DNA from: Mailhella massiliensis
Lineage (GTDB): Bacteria > Desulfobacterota > Desulfovibrionia > Desulfovibrionales > Desulfovibrionaceae
Direction of reading: 5' to 3'
NCBI RefSeq assembly: GCF_900155525.1
Contig: NZ_LT706952.1
Location: 568,406-632,405 of the forward strand
DNA length: 64,000 nucleotides
A program made the translations under genes and the position numbers. A model generated the notes under the pieces. It ran no database searches and was not told the DNA's origin. It worked only from the letters and a program-made list of their open reading frames with translations. Position 1 is the first letter of the stretch. Each line of letters starts with the position of its first letter. This document shows, piece after piece, positions 52,396 to 61,605 of the stretch.

Positions 52396-54585
52396 TCACA
52401 AGGCCTTTCGGGAAAGGAAACCGACGGTGCCTTCCCGCTTTTCCAGCTTGAGTTCCGCCTCGCGGACAAGGGCCTGCACCAGTTCCCCGTGGGACACCTG
52501 ACCGGGTTCCGTAAAAAGCGGATCGTACTGCATACGCACGGCATGAAAATCCCCGGGGGCAAGATTCCGAAGGGCAAGGAGCTTTCGGCAGAGCTGCTCC
52601 GGCAGAGACTCCCCGCAGAGCGGCGCAAGCATGGTTTCATACAGCGTGCGAATCTGCCCGCTTTTGGCGTAGCCGAAAGCCACCTTGTACGAAAAACGCC
52701 GCATGGCCGCCGCGTCGAGCATCTCCCGGCGGTTGGTGGTGCAGACGCAGAACGTCCGGCACTGTTCAAGCGAGGTAAGAAACTCGTTGACCATGGTGTT
52801 CTCCCAGGAATGGCGGGTCGATTCCCGGGAAATCAGGAAACTGTCCGCCTCGTCGATCACAAGCACCGAACCGGTGTCTTCCGCCTGCCGGAAGGCCCGG
52901 GCAATGTTCTTTTCCGTTTCCCCCACAAAGGCGCCCATAAGGTCGCTTGCCCGCCTGCACAGACATTCGCGATCCAGTTCCCCCGCGATATGGCGGGCCA
53001 GCGCCGTCTTGCCCGTGCCGGGAGGCCCGTAGAAAAGCATGGTGCCGCAGCCGGGACGCGGCGCATCGCCCCTGCGGAGGGCGGCATCCACACGACGGCA
53101 GCGCTGCATGAGCCGTTCCGCATCGCCTTCCAGGCACACGCCGTTCATCGTGAAGTCCTCTTCGGAGGAAGGAATCGTCCGGGGCTGAAAGTCTCCTCCC
53201 TCCTGAAGCGTGAGGTGTGCCTTAAGGATGCGCTCCAGCGCATGGGAAAAATCCCGGCTTCCGCCGTACAGCCTGCGCGCCTGCGAAACGGCCTCCTGAA
53301 TCACCGCAGCTTCCACGGGATACTTCTGGGAAAGTTCCTTCATGCGCGGTTCGGAAAAGCTCCTTGCCATGCCGAGCCTTCTCATGACCTGCCGCCACAC
53401 TTCCACGCGGTCGCGCACGTCGAGTTTTTCAAAATGAATGCTGTAGGTAAAACGCCGCCGCACGGCAGGGTCGATGTGCTCCACCTGATTGCTTATCCAG
53501 ATGATGCGCTGCCCCGGCCTTTCCAGAAAATCGTTGAGCCAGGCCTTGTCCTTGGTCTGCCGGCCGAAGACGAGATCGGTATCGAGCAGTCTTTCGGCCT
53601 CATCCACCACCACGAAGGAACCCTTGTGACGGGAGGACAGATTCAGACATGCCGTAAGCGAGGCGCGGCGGTCGGCGTCGCTGTCGTTCTCCCGGCTGCT
53701 CACGGACCAGGCGCTTACGCCGCACGCCTCCGCAAGAGCCCGGACAAAGCTGCTCTTGCCCGTGCCGGAAGCTCCGTAAAGCAGAATATGCACGGGTTCC
53801 CCGCCCCCGCTCTTCAGAAGCTTCAGCACATGACGCTTCACCTCCTCAGGAATGCGGAAGGCGGAAAGAGGCAGACTTTCCCCTTCGAGCGGACGGCAGA
53901 AAAGCAGATCCTGCCGGGGTTCCTCACCATCCCAGAACGCAAGCATGATTTCGGAAAGTCTCAGGGAATCGCCGAACGTATCCATGAGGCCCAGAGTGAT
54001 AAGTTCATTGATGAGCGGACGAAGACGGGAAAAGGATATGTCCAGCATGGAGGAAAGCAGACGCCGGCGGCCGAAACGGAACACCCTGAGTTCATCTTCA
54101 AAATAGTGCTCCACCGCAGAAAAATGCTGGATCAGAAAAATGAACTCGCAGAGTCTCCACGCCTCGGGCCCGAGTCCGAACACACGTTCAAAGCCGCAAG
54201 ATGCCTGCTCGAAAACGCTTCCGTCCGTTCCGTCCGTGACCGCTGCCCGGCAGGCTTCTTCCGCGCAGGCATAAAAAAACGCCTCCATGCAGGGATGATC
54301 GCCGATGAGTTCCTCGCATACGGAGGCGGCGTTCAGCATACGCATATTCGTCAGCACATCCTGAAGGGCCTTCACGGCGGCAGTCACGCCGTTTTTGTTC
54401 CGCCCCGTCTGCATGGCCTGCAACACGGCCCTGAGCAGCAGTTCCTTTTCCCCCAGAACCCAGAACAGACATTCGAAAAAAGGATCATCCATGGGAATGC
54501 GCTGTTCCAGTACGCGCATGAGCCATAATGCGGTTTTGCGCCGGGCATCTCTGACTTCCACATCGCCCGTATTCTTCGACATCAT
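52396..54585 (-). CDS. Tandem-AAA+ ATPase of unknown function
   Basis: A 729-residue soluble protein. The first 240 residues are helical and unrecognised. AAA domain 1 has YGASGTGKSSF (Lys277) and VVVDEAERL; AAA domain 2 has FYGPPGTGKTAL (Lys526) and LVIDEADSFL, with an arginine-finger-like AAAMRRFSYKV. The second domain resembles CDC48/SpoVK-type AAA modules. Two ATG starts (54585 and 54582) sit behind GAGGAG. Its partner is the WYL regulator just downstream. An ATP-driven remodelling role, possibly defence, is inference only. Confidence 0.8.
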   Translation of the reverse strand: MMSKNTGDVEVRDARRKTALWLMRVLEQRIPMDDPFFECLFWVLGEKELLLRAVLQAMQTGRNKNGVTAAVKALQDVLTNMRMLNAASVCEELIGDHPCMEAFFYACAEEACRAAVTDGTDGSVFEQASCGFERVFGLGPEAWRLCEFIFLIQHFSAVEHYFEDELRVFRFGRRRLLSSMLDISFSRLRPLINELITLGLMDTFGDSLRLSEIMLAFWDGEEPRQDLLFCRPLEGESLPLSAFRIPEEVKRHVLKLLKSGGGEPVHILLYGASGTGKSSFVRALAEACGVSAWSVSSRENDSDADRRASLTACLNLSSRHKGSFVVVDEAERLLDTDLVFGRQTKDKAWLNDFLERPGQRIIWISNQVEHIDPAVRRRFTYSIHFEKLDVRDRVEVWRQVMRRLGMARSFSEPRMKELSQKYPVEAAVIQEAVSQARRLYGGSRDFSHALERILKAHLTLQEGGDFQPRTIPSSEEDFTMNGVCLEGDAERLMQRCRRVDAALRRGDAPRPGCGTMLFYGPPGTGKTALARHIAGELDRECLCRRASDLMGAFVGETEKNIARAFRQAEDTGSVLVIDEADSFLISRESTRHSWENTMVNEFLTSLEQCRTFCVCTTNRREMLDAAAMRRFSYKVAFGYAKSGQIRTLYETMLAPLCGESLPEQLCRKLLALRNLAPGDFHAVRMQYDPLFTEPGQVSHGELVQALVREAELKLEKREGTVGFLSRKAL

Positions 54586-54678
54586 AACGCAGCTCCTCTT
54601 TGTGCGTTTTCCATGCAGTTTTCTCATGCCGAAGAAGTCTACGGAAACATCGTGCCAGATTCCGACAACCGTTCCATC

Positions 54679-54711
54679 TTTTTATCATCAAGTATATCAA
54701 ATAGATAAAAA
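54679..54711. promoter_or_regulatory. AT-rich dyad upstream of the AAA+ gene
   Basis: TTTTTATC and GATAAAAA flank a 17-base AT-rich core about 95 bases upstream of the gene start. It is the only low-GC block nearby and is probably the promoter/operator for the AAA+-WYL pair. Confidence 0.4.
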
Positions 54712-54742
54712 ATATCTACGAAAATTTCCCCCAAAAGGACGA

Positions 54743-54771
54743 CAAAAAAGGCGGGGAACAGCCCCGCCTTC
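54743..54771 (-). terminator. Terminator of the 54814-55206 gene
   Basis: AAGGCGGGG and CCCCGCCTT form a stem with six T following on the minus strand. Confidence 0.85.
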
Positions 54772-54813
54772 CACATGCAGCATCAAAACGCTCAAAAGAG
54801 CACGGAAAACGCC

Positions 54814-55206
54814 CTACCCCTGACCGGCATCCGCCTTCACACTCACCGGAGAAAGACCGGGGCGCGACACGCAAAGCGCTCTGCCCGTGCCCGTATCCAC
54901 CAACACAAGACGCGACAGGTCGAATCCTGCGGAACGAGGCTCGGCATCGGGCACGATCATGCGGCAGAACACGGAAAGTCCCTCCCCGCCCTCGTCTTCG
55001 CTCCTTCCCAGCGCGAGCCTCTCCTCTTCCGAAAGCAAAAGAGAAAAAGCGGGAGAAAGCAGCGTCACATCGCCGAGCAGAAAAGCTCCCTTTCCGGCCA
55101 TGTCCAGAAGGACGGCCGCGGCTTCCGGGGAAAAACGGCGCAGCACGCCGCGGCACGCTTCGCCCGGGGTGTCGAACCCGAAAGGAAATGCAACTTCGTA
55201 TGTCAT
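54814..55206 (-). CDS. Hypothetical protein (130 residues)
   Basis: Not recognised. Starting at ATG 55206 gives MTYEVAFPFGFDTPGEACRG, then a leucine-rich middle (GDVTLLSPAFSLLL) and a beta-rich end (LVLVDTGTGRALCVS). The layout is vaguely like FliW-type small beta-barrel proteins, but no flagellar genes are near. The ribosome site is weak, so the start is uncertain. The clear downstream terminator supports a real gene. Confidence 0.5.
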   Translation of the reverse strand: MTYEVAFPFGFDTPGEACRGVLRRFSPEAAAVLLDMAGKGAFLLGDVTLLSPAFSLLLSEEERLALGRSEDEGGEGLSVFCRMIVPDAEPRSAGFDLSRLVLVDTGTGRALCVSRPGLSPVSVKADAGQG

Positions 55207-55438
55207 GGACAAAATGTTGCATAAAAAGCGGCAACGGGCAAGGCGCACGCCTTCTGCCGGAAGCACGAAGGAACCGGGCCCCCGCTTTCCTGCCCGCACA
55301 CACCGCCCCTGAGCACGCTCCGCCCTTGCTGCAGAAGGGAACGGAAAACAGGCGGAACCATGACTTGCCGAAGAATGCGCAGCCCCTCAGGCAGCGCATT
55401 CCCGAGAGCGCGGAACAGGAGCGGAAAAATACGGAACC

Positions 55439-56065
55439 TTACAGAGGCGCGCCCGGGCTGCGGCAGTCCAGAGCATGGCGCAGAATACGCAGCGCCTCGC
55501 GCATTTCCGAGGTGGAAACGGTGGGAGGCACGCCTTCGGGCAGAAGACGACGCAACAGCAGCATACCCAGAATACAGGATGTGAGAATGCGGGCCGAGGG
55601 CACGCCCCCTTCCCCTTCCGTCTTCTCAATGTCCGTAAGAAAGCTCTGCATCTTTTCCTGAATCACGGGAGAAGCCTCCTGCGACATGGAAGAAAGCATG
55701 AGTATGTTCAGCAGTTCGAGCAGACCGTCATCCTCGAAGCCGATCTCGAAGGAACGGACGATTCTGCCCGCCAGATCCCCCAGCTTGTTCTCATCGCTGA
55801 GCGGCGGCCTGCGGCTGGAAATGCTTTCGAACACGGCGCGGAACAGATCCTTTTTCGAACCGTAATAACGGGAGATCAGCGCCACGTTGACCCCCGACAT
55901 GTCGGCCACCCGGCGCAGCGACACAAGCTCATACGGATACCGGGAAAAAAGCTTTTCGGCATTTTTCAGTATTCTGAGTCTGGTCTGCGCGGCATTACGG
56001 CCGGGCCTTGCGCCGGATTCACACGGGCAATCCAGAGGTTCGAAAACATCCTCATTCATACGCAT
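55439..56065 (-). CDS. TetR-family repressor
   Basis: A 208-residue regulator. Its N-terminal helix-turn-helix reads RILKNAEKLFSRYPYELVSL, RRVADMSGVNVALISRYYGS, KKDLFRAVFE, a textbook TetR domain; the C-terminal ligand part is helical. The stretch ahead (residues 12-20) has CPCESG, unusual cysteines. It is divergent from mipA with a palindrome between them, so it probably represses that gene and itself. Confidence 0.92.
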   Translation of the reverse strand: MRMNEDVFEPLDCPCESGARPGRNAAQTRLRILKNAEKLFSRYPYELVSLRRVADMSGVNVALISRYYGSKKDLFRAVFESISSRRPPLSDENKLGDLAGRIVRSFEIGFEDDGLLELLNILMLSSMSQEASPVIQEKMQSFLTDIEKTEGEGGVPSARILTSCILGMLLLRRLLPEGVPPTVSTSEMREALRILRHALDCRSPGAPL

Positions 56066-56125
56066 CCACCTTGAATCTCATACAATAACGCCATGTTCCC
56101 TTATACCCTGCTTCATGGCCGAACG

Positions 56126-56139
56126 CAAGTAAACACTTG
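56126..56139. promoter_or_regulatory. CAAGT-AAAC-ACTTG operator between tetR and mipA-like genes
   Basis: A perfect inverted repeat with a 4-base spacer that touches TTGACT (56140-56145), a -35 for the mipA-like gene. Binding there would block the promoter. Confidence 0.55.
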
Positions 56140-56202
56140 TTGACTTAATGACGAAAACCCTTTAACTCTCCATCCGCATCATGTTCGACCAGGAGGAATC
56201 CC

Positions 56203-56946
56203 ATGCATCTGCGCAACCTGTTTCTGCTCGCGGCCGCCGTGCTGCTGCCGTGGAACGCGGCCTTTGCCGACGAGCTTTCCCTGAGCGTCGGCGCCTTTGC
56301 GACGCAGTCCGAATACAAAGGCGCCGACACGAGAGTACTGCCCATGCCCGTGATTCAGTATGAAGGCAACCGCTTCTTTCTCAAGAATGCGGAAGCGGGC
56401 GTTTATGTATGGAGCGACGAAAGGCAGAGGCTCTCCGCGGGGCTCACGCTTCTTCCCCTGTATCTTCGCACCGGCAAGTGCGACGATCAGGCCATGAAGC
56501 AGCTCGACAACCGCAACATCATCGTGCTCGGCACGCTGGGCTATGAACTGGAAACGGAATACGGACGGCTCAGGCTCACGGCGTCCGGCGACGTCACCGG
56601 AACAAGCGACGGTTTTCTCGCTTCCGCAGTCTACGCCTATCCGTTGCGCCGGGGCGCGCTGACCCTTACCCCCAACGCGGGCGTGATTTTCGCCAGTTCC
56701 GACTTCAACGACTATTATTACGGCGTAAGTCATGCCGAAGCGGCCAGAAGCGGATTTTCCCACTATGATCCCGAAGCCTCGTTCACGCCCTTCCTCGGCG
56801 TCGCCGCAAACTACAGGCTCAGCGATCACTGGAGTCTCTTCGCCACATGGAAGATCACCTTCCTCAGCGACGAAGTGAAAGACAGCCCCATGGTGGACAG
56901 GGACACGCAGCACATCTTCGGCGGCGGCATCACCTACAGCTTCTGA
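56203..56946 (+). CDS. MipA/OmpV-family outer membrane protein
   Basis: A 247-residue beta-barrel precursor. The signal peptide (MHLRNLFLLAAAVLLPWNAAFA) is cleaved near residue 22. The mature part has GAFATQSEYKGADTRVLPMP, RTLSAGLTLLPLYLR-like strands and ends in F (GGGITYSF), as required for outer-membrane insertion. The family holds scaffold and osmotic-type proteins. It is divergent from TetR. GGAGG precedes the ATG. Confidence 0.9.
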   Translation: MHLRNLFLLAAAVLLPWNAAFADELSLSVGAFATQSEYKGADTRVLPMPVIQYEGNRFFLKNAEAGVYVWSDERQRLSAGLTLLPLYLRTGKCDDQAMKQLDNRNIIVLGTLGYELETEYGRLRLTASGDVTGTSDGFLASAVYAYPLRRGALTLTPNAGVIFASSDFNDYYYGVSHAEAARSGFSHYDPEASFTPFLGVAANYRLSDHWSLFATWKITFLSDEVKDSPMVDRDTQHIFGGGITYSF

Positions 56947-57261
56947 TCCGGCGCGAAAAACGCGCCCCCTTCCCTTCGCGCAATGCGCGCTTCCGGCTCC
57001 GTTCCCCCCATGAGCCGCAAGCGCACAGAACGCCGCAGCATGAAGACGGAACCGGCACCTCCTCGCCGATTCCGTCTTTTTCTTTCCTGCGATTCGTTCC
57101 GAAAAAAGGCCTCCTGCCGATCCCCCTGCGGCAGAAGCCTCCCGCATTGCCGCGCAACGTGTCCCCCCCCAAAAAAAAGCGTCTCCAGCAAAAACGCGCG
57201 GCAAAGGACGGCCCTTTCCGCCCTTTGCCCAGACGGCGCGAAGAAGACTCCCCCGGACGAC
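56947..57261. other. Gene-free spacer after the mipA-like gene
   Basis: No supported gene in about 315 bases, only high-GC open frames without a ribosome site. Confidence 0.5.
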
Positions 57262-57297
57262 AAAAGGCGGAACCGACTTTTGTCGGTTCCGCCTTTT
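57262..57297. terminator. Bidirectional terminator
   Basis: AAAAGGCGGAACCGAC and GTCGGTTCCGCCTTTT pair as a 16-base stem around TTTT, between convergent genes. Confidence 0.9.
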
Positions 57298-57317
57298 TCA
57301 TGCATGATTGCGGCAGA

Positions 57318-60300
57318 CTAGCGCTTTTTCTCTTCCATGCACACCACGCGCACGCCGGGATGCCCTTCCGTGCGCGAAGCCTGCGCCTTGAAGAGCGCAA
57401 GCCAGTTTTTGCCGAGCAGGGTTTCCGCCAGCCACTCGGCATTGTGCAGTACCGGGCGGTGCGTATCGATGACGGGAGTATCCCCCGCAGCCTTGTTCTT
57501 GCCGCGCGCGGGATGACTCATATCCATGGTCATGAGCGTACGGGCAATGCCTATCTTGCAGGAGGGACAGCCCACCAGAATGGGCGCATCGGCCTTGTAG
57601 CCCGCAAGAGCGCTCTGCAGCCGGTCACGCTTGCGTTCGCGCAGAACATTGTAGATGTCCGGGCAGGTGTAGGCCCCCGCGCCGGATTCGCCGCAGCAGC
57701 CGGGATTGATGAGGATGGATGCGCCGGTGATGCGTTCAAGCGCCCGCGCCACCTTGCCGCCGTCCTTGGTGGCCTTCACGCCCGACCATGCCGGATGGCA
57801 GGAGGAATGGTAGATGATGTGCTCGTCGCTCACTTCCACGCCGTGGGGCAGGCGGTCCACCAGCAGCTGCACGATATCGTTGTGGGGCAGCACGTTGCCG
57901 TCCGTGCCCGTGATGCCGTGCCGCATGAGCGAATCACGGCAGGAACCGCAGGCGGTGACAAGCATGTTCACGTCGAAGCCCGCCTCGTATGCGGCCTGAA
58001 GCGTGGCCGCGATGACCTGCCGGTTGTGCTGCAGATTCTCCTCATACTTGTCGGCCCCGCCGGCGGCAAGCAGGGGGTAACCGCAGCAGAGATGACGGCC
58101 GGGCAGCACCACGGGCACGCCCGCGTGCATCATGAGCGCGATGGAGGCCAGCGCAATGCGGCGGTAGAACAGGCTGCCGCCGCAGCCGGGGAAATACAGC
58201 ACCGCGGGCACGCGGCCTTCCAGCACCCCCTGGGCGGAAATGTCGCCGCTCACGGGAAGGAAGAGATGCGCCGGGGCGTTTCTGTCGAGATGCAGGCTTT
58301 CGTAGATGCTCACCATCCCCAGCGCCGGGCCGCGCGCGGAAAAGAGCGGGCTGCTCATGCGTCTGCGCCAGACGCGGGGCACCAGCGGAATGAACTGGTT
58401 CATCACGTTCTGGCCGAGCGCCGCCATCTTGGCGAAGGCGGGAAGGCGCTTCTCGGGATCGGACGCGAGTATGTTCAGCACCTGCGACTTGACGGGATGC
58501 CCGCCCATGCCCTCGCGCTTTACATAGGCAAGGGAGCTCAGGGCCACTTCCGGCGATTCAATCTTCACCGGGCAGACGGAGGTACAGCGGCCGCAGCCGG
58601 TGCAGTGCTCCACCAGATGGCGCAGCTCGCCCAGAAGTTCCTGCGAAGGCTTGCCGCTCGTCACCTGGGAATAATAGATGGCCTCGGTAAGCGCGCCGAG
58701 AATGAGGTTCTTGTTGCGCGGATTGTACTGGAAGGAACGCTCGGGGTACACCATGGGGCATACCTGCTTGCACTTGCCGCAGCGAGTGCAGGTCTGCACC
58801 TGGGAAAGCAGGCGGATGAGGCACTCCTTGTCCGGCAGGCCCGATTCCCGGATATCCGCAATGAGTCTGTTGAAGGAGAAGGTGAAGGGCCTCACGGGAA
58901 GCTTGCGCGTGACGAGTTTGCCCGGGTTCAGCAGATCGCGCGGGTCCACGCGCATCTTGAACTCGCGCAGGCTCTCCATCTGCTTTGCATCCAGAAACGC
59001 GATCTTGGTGATGCCTATGCCGTGTTCGCCGGAAACCGCGCCGTCCAGTTCCTGCGTTTTGGCCATGACCTGCATGGCCACATCCTCGGCATGTTCCATC
59101 ATGCGCGGATCGTTGGAGTTCACCGGAATGTTCACATGACAGTTGCCGTCGCCCGCGTGCATGTGGCTCGCCACCACGATGCGGCTGCTCTTCATGTATG
59201 CGATGATGCCGTCCACGCGGGAGGCAAGACGGGGGAAACGTTCCTTCTGGGCAAGAAGCCACGTTTCGGCACGGGCGGCCACCTCTTCATCCACCAGATC
59301 GGGGTCGATATTGGATTCGTCGCTCGCCGCAACGTGCGAAGCGAAGGAGAACTCCTCATTGAAGGCCGGGTCTTCCAGCGGGAAGCCCTGAAGGCGGGAA
59401 AGTTCCTGAAGGGCGAAACGGTAGGCATCCGCCGCGGCCACCACGTTCAGCGCTTCCAGATAACGGGCGAATTCCGGGATGCTCCTCATGGGGAGCACCA
59501 CGTCCTCGTTCATCTTGAAGCCGGAGGTACGCCTGGCAATGGCGGAAAGGCGGTGTCTGTCCTCCCAGAACTCGGCGGCCTGCTTGTCGTCCTTCGCAAT
59601 GGCGGCAAAAACATGCGGGTCGCCTTCGGCAAGGGCGTGTATGGCCTGCACGGTATCGTCGAGCACATAGGCGTCGTTGCCGTCCACCTGCACGATGATG
59701 ACGGAAATGGGGCTTCCCTCGTGCCTGTCGGACTTGCGCTGATAATTGATGGCCTGCACATACTTGGAGTTGAACTCCTCAAGGGCGGAAACGCGCACGT
59801 CGCCGCCCTGCTCGCGTATTCTGTCGCGCAAATTCACGATCTTGCGTACCAGCTCCGCCGCAGGAACCATGGACGTGCCGTAGAATTCCAGCACCATCAC
59901 GCGGGAAACGGAAGGCTTGGGATGCAGCAGGAACGTGGCTTCGGTGATGATGCCGTCTATGCCTTCCTTCTGCATGCCGGGCAATCCGTCCAGCAGCTTG
60001 TTGGTCACGTCCTTTCCGAGGCCGTCGTGCCGTACCTCGTTGCCCTTGAGGCGCACCACGTTGCGCATGCCGCCGGAAAGATCCTTCACCTCGAAAACCA
60101 CGGTTTCCTCGGGCAGAATCTTGTGGCCCGGGTGATTCACCCTTTCAATGCGGATGATCTCGCCCGTGGGCGTGACCATGCTCCAGGAAAGAAGATTGTC
60201 GATGGTGGTGCCGTATTCGAAGCAGAAGGGCCCGCCGGAGTTTTCCGACACGTTGCCGCCGATGGTGGAGGCCGTTTTGGAAGCCGGGTCCACGGTGAAG

Positions 60301-60974
60301 AGCAGCCCCTTGGAAGAGGCGAAGTCGATGGCGTCCTGCGTGACCACGCCTGCCTGACACGTCATGGTGCGAGCGGCCCTGTTCACCGATTTTGCCGTAA
60401 GGCGCGTGGTGCTCACCACCACGGTACGCTTGCGCGTGGGCACGGTGCCGCCGGTAAGGCCGGAAGCCCCGCCGCGGGGAATGATGGCGAACTTCATTTC
60501 GTTGGCAAGACGCACCAGCGCGCTGATCTGTTCCGGCGTATCGGGTTCCACCACCAGAAGAGGCAGTTCCATGCGCAGGTCCGTGGCGTCGGTGGCGGCG
60601 GCCACCAGCGCGCCCCGGCGGCGCAGGATGCAGTCGTCGGGCATGATGGAGGAAAGCCGTCCCGTGAGCTCCCGGCAGAATTCCAGCTCCGCCTCGTGGG
60701 CGCTCCAGAACATGGTGATGCCTTCGCTTATGGCCGTGGCGTACTGATGGGCGAGGGAGGGAGATTCCGCCTGATAATGCTCGTTGACGCTCTTCTTCAC
60801 GTCGCCTGCGGAAATGAAGGGGTTGTAGGCGACGAGGAAAAGCTCTTCCGCTATATCAATGGCAAGCTGCCGGACGCTCTGGGGCCAGCGCTCGAACTCA
60901 TCCAGATTGATGCGGAGTATGCGGTTGACCACATATTCTGCCGATATGGAAATGTGGGGCCCTTTATGGGGCAT
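57318..60974 (-). CDS. Fused FAD-linked/Fe-S oxidoreductase (D-lactate dehydrogenase-like)
   Basis: A 1218-residue fusion. Residues about 150-350 bind FAD (PCMH fold: AIIPRGGASGLTGGTVPTRK, GGNVSENSGGPF); the FAD_oxidase_C part follows, with SHMHAGDGNCHVNIPVNSND and SGEHGIGITKIAFLD. A ferredoxin pair CTRCGKCKQVCPMVYP and CTGCGRCTSVCPVKI comes next, then two CCG domains (CCGYPLLAAGG, GCCGESGAGAYTCPD). These are the parts of GlcD and GlpC/LldG-type partners joined. D-lactate or 2-hydroxyacid oxidation linked to quinone or ferredoxin is likely. The first 150 residues are extra. CAAGGAGAGAG precedes the ATG. Confidence 0.92.
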   Translation of the reverse strand: MPHKGPHISISAEYVVNRILRINLDEFERWPQSVRQLAIDIAEELFLVAYNPFISAGDVKKSVNEHYQAESPSLAHQYATAISEGITMFWSAHEAELEFCRELTGRLSSIMPDDCILRRRGALVAAATDATDLRMELPLLVVEPDTPEQISALVRLANEMKFAIIPRGGASGLTGGTVPTRKRTVVVSTTRLTAKSVNRAARTMTCQAGVVTQDAIDFASSKGLLFTVDPASKTASTIGGNVSENSGGPFCFEYGTTIDNLLSWSMVTPTGEIIRIERVNHPGHKILPEETVVFEVKDLSGGMRNVVRLKGNEVRHDGLGKDVTNKLLDGLPGMQKEGIDGIITEATFLLHPKPSVSRVMVLEFYGTSMVPAAELVRKIVNLRDRIREQGGDVRVSALEEFNSKYVQAINYQRKSDRHEGSPISVIIVQVDGNDAYVLDDTVQAIHALAEGDPHVFAAIAKDDKQAAEFWEDRHRLSAIARRTSGFKMNEDVVLPMRSIPEFARYLEALNVVAAADAYRFALQELSRLQGFPLEDPAFNEEFSFASHVAASDESNIDPDLVDEEVAARAETWLLAQKERFPRLASRVDGIIAYMKSSRIVVASHMHAGDGNCHVNIPVNSNDPRMMEHAEDVAMQVMAKTQELDGAVSGEHGIGITKIAFLDAKQMESLREFKMRVDPRDLLNPGKLVTRKLPVRPFTFSFNRLIADIRESGLPDKECLIRLLSQVQTCTRCGKCKQVCPMVYPERSFQYNPRNKNLILGALTEAIYYSQVTSGKPSQELLGELRHLVEHCTGCGRCTSVCPVKIESPEVALSSLAYVKREGMGGHPVKSQVLNILASDPEKRLPAFAKMAALGQNVMNQFIPLVPRVWRRRMSSPLFSARGPALGMVSIYESLHLDRNAPAHLFLPVSGDISAQGVLEGRVPAVLYFPGCGGSLFYRRIALASIALMMHAGVPVVLPGRHLCCGYPLLAAGGADKYEENLQHNRQVIAATLQAAYEAGFDVNMLVTACGSCRDSLMRHGITGTDGNVLPHNDIVQLLVDRLPHGVEVSDEHIIYHSSCHPAWSGVKATKDGGKVARALERITGASILINPGCCGESGAGAYTCPDIYNVLRERKRDRLQSALAGYKADAPILVGCPSCKIGIARTLMTMDMSHPARGKNKAAGDTPVIDTHRPVLHNAEWLAETLLGKNWLALFKAQASRTEGHPGVRVVCMEEKKR

Positions 60975-61605
60975 GGCTCTCTCCTTGAAAACAAAATTTC
61001 GATTCTTTAACTATATTCCGATAGATAGTAATATCAATATATTATTATATACTACGCTGCAAATGCGCCTTTTCCGCGCCGCCCCGACCTCTGCGCGATG
61101 CAGAAGGTGGTGCCACAGAAAAAAAGGAAGGAACAAAAACTCCCCGGAGCGTTCCTTCATAGCCTGTCCGTCAAAAATTGGCAAGAGACCGGCAAAGGCC
61201 CCGCCGGCGTGTCTTCCCCTGCCGACATCATGGCAACTACGGGAAATCATGAGGATAACATGACCTCCTGCCTCTTCTTCGGAAGCCTTCCCCCGGGTAT
61301 GAGCGCTCCCGGCTTTCTGCGCGGGGTTAGAAAGCGCGGCCCATGCTGCACGACATGTGCCGGAGAACCGCGAATTCCCCGGAAGGACAGCATGACGGCA
61401 TGAAAAAAAGGCGCGCTTTTCCCAAGCGCGCCTTTTTCGCAGGCAGAAAGCCCCGGTGCGGCAGACTCACGCCGCCCCGGAAACTGAAAAGCCCACATCC
61501 GCCGCACGAAGTTTCTCCGTGCAGAAGCCCCTTTCTCCGCCTTCCTCTCCCGTGCTTTCCCAAACGCCGGAGGAACAGAAAGCGACACAGCCGTCTCGGG
61601 ACGCA
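60975..61605. other. Spacer upstream of the oxidoreductase, with one terminator
   Basis: No supported gene. The part near 61010-61060 is AT-rich (TATATTATTATATACTACG) and likely holds the oxidoreductase promoter. A terminator hairpin at 61405-61437 serves the regulator gene to its right. Confidence 0.55.
61405..61437. terminator. Hairpin after the sigma-54 regulator gene
   Basis: AAAAAGGCGCGCTT and AAGCGCGCCTTTT form a long stem flanked by A and T runs, so it acts in both directions. Confidence 0.85.

Noticed and set aside
54814-55206. FliW flagellar assembly factor
   Set aside because: The resemblance is faint and no flagellar genes lie nearby; kept as hypothetical.
56847-61010. A 1387-codon plus-strand open frame over the FAD/Fe-S gene
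   Set aside because: It is the complement of the well-supported oxidoreductase and has no motif or ribosome site.
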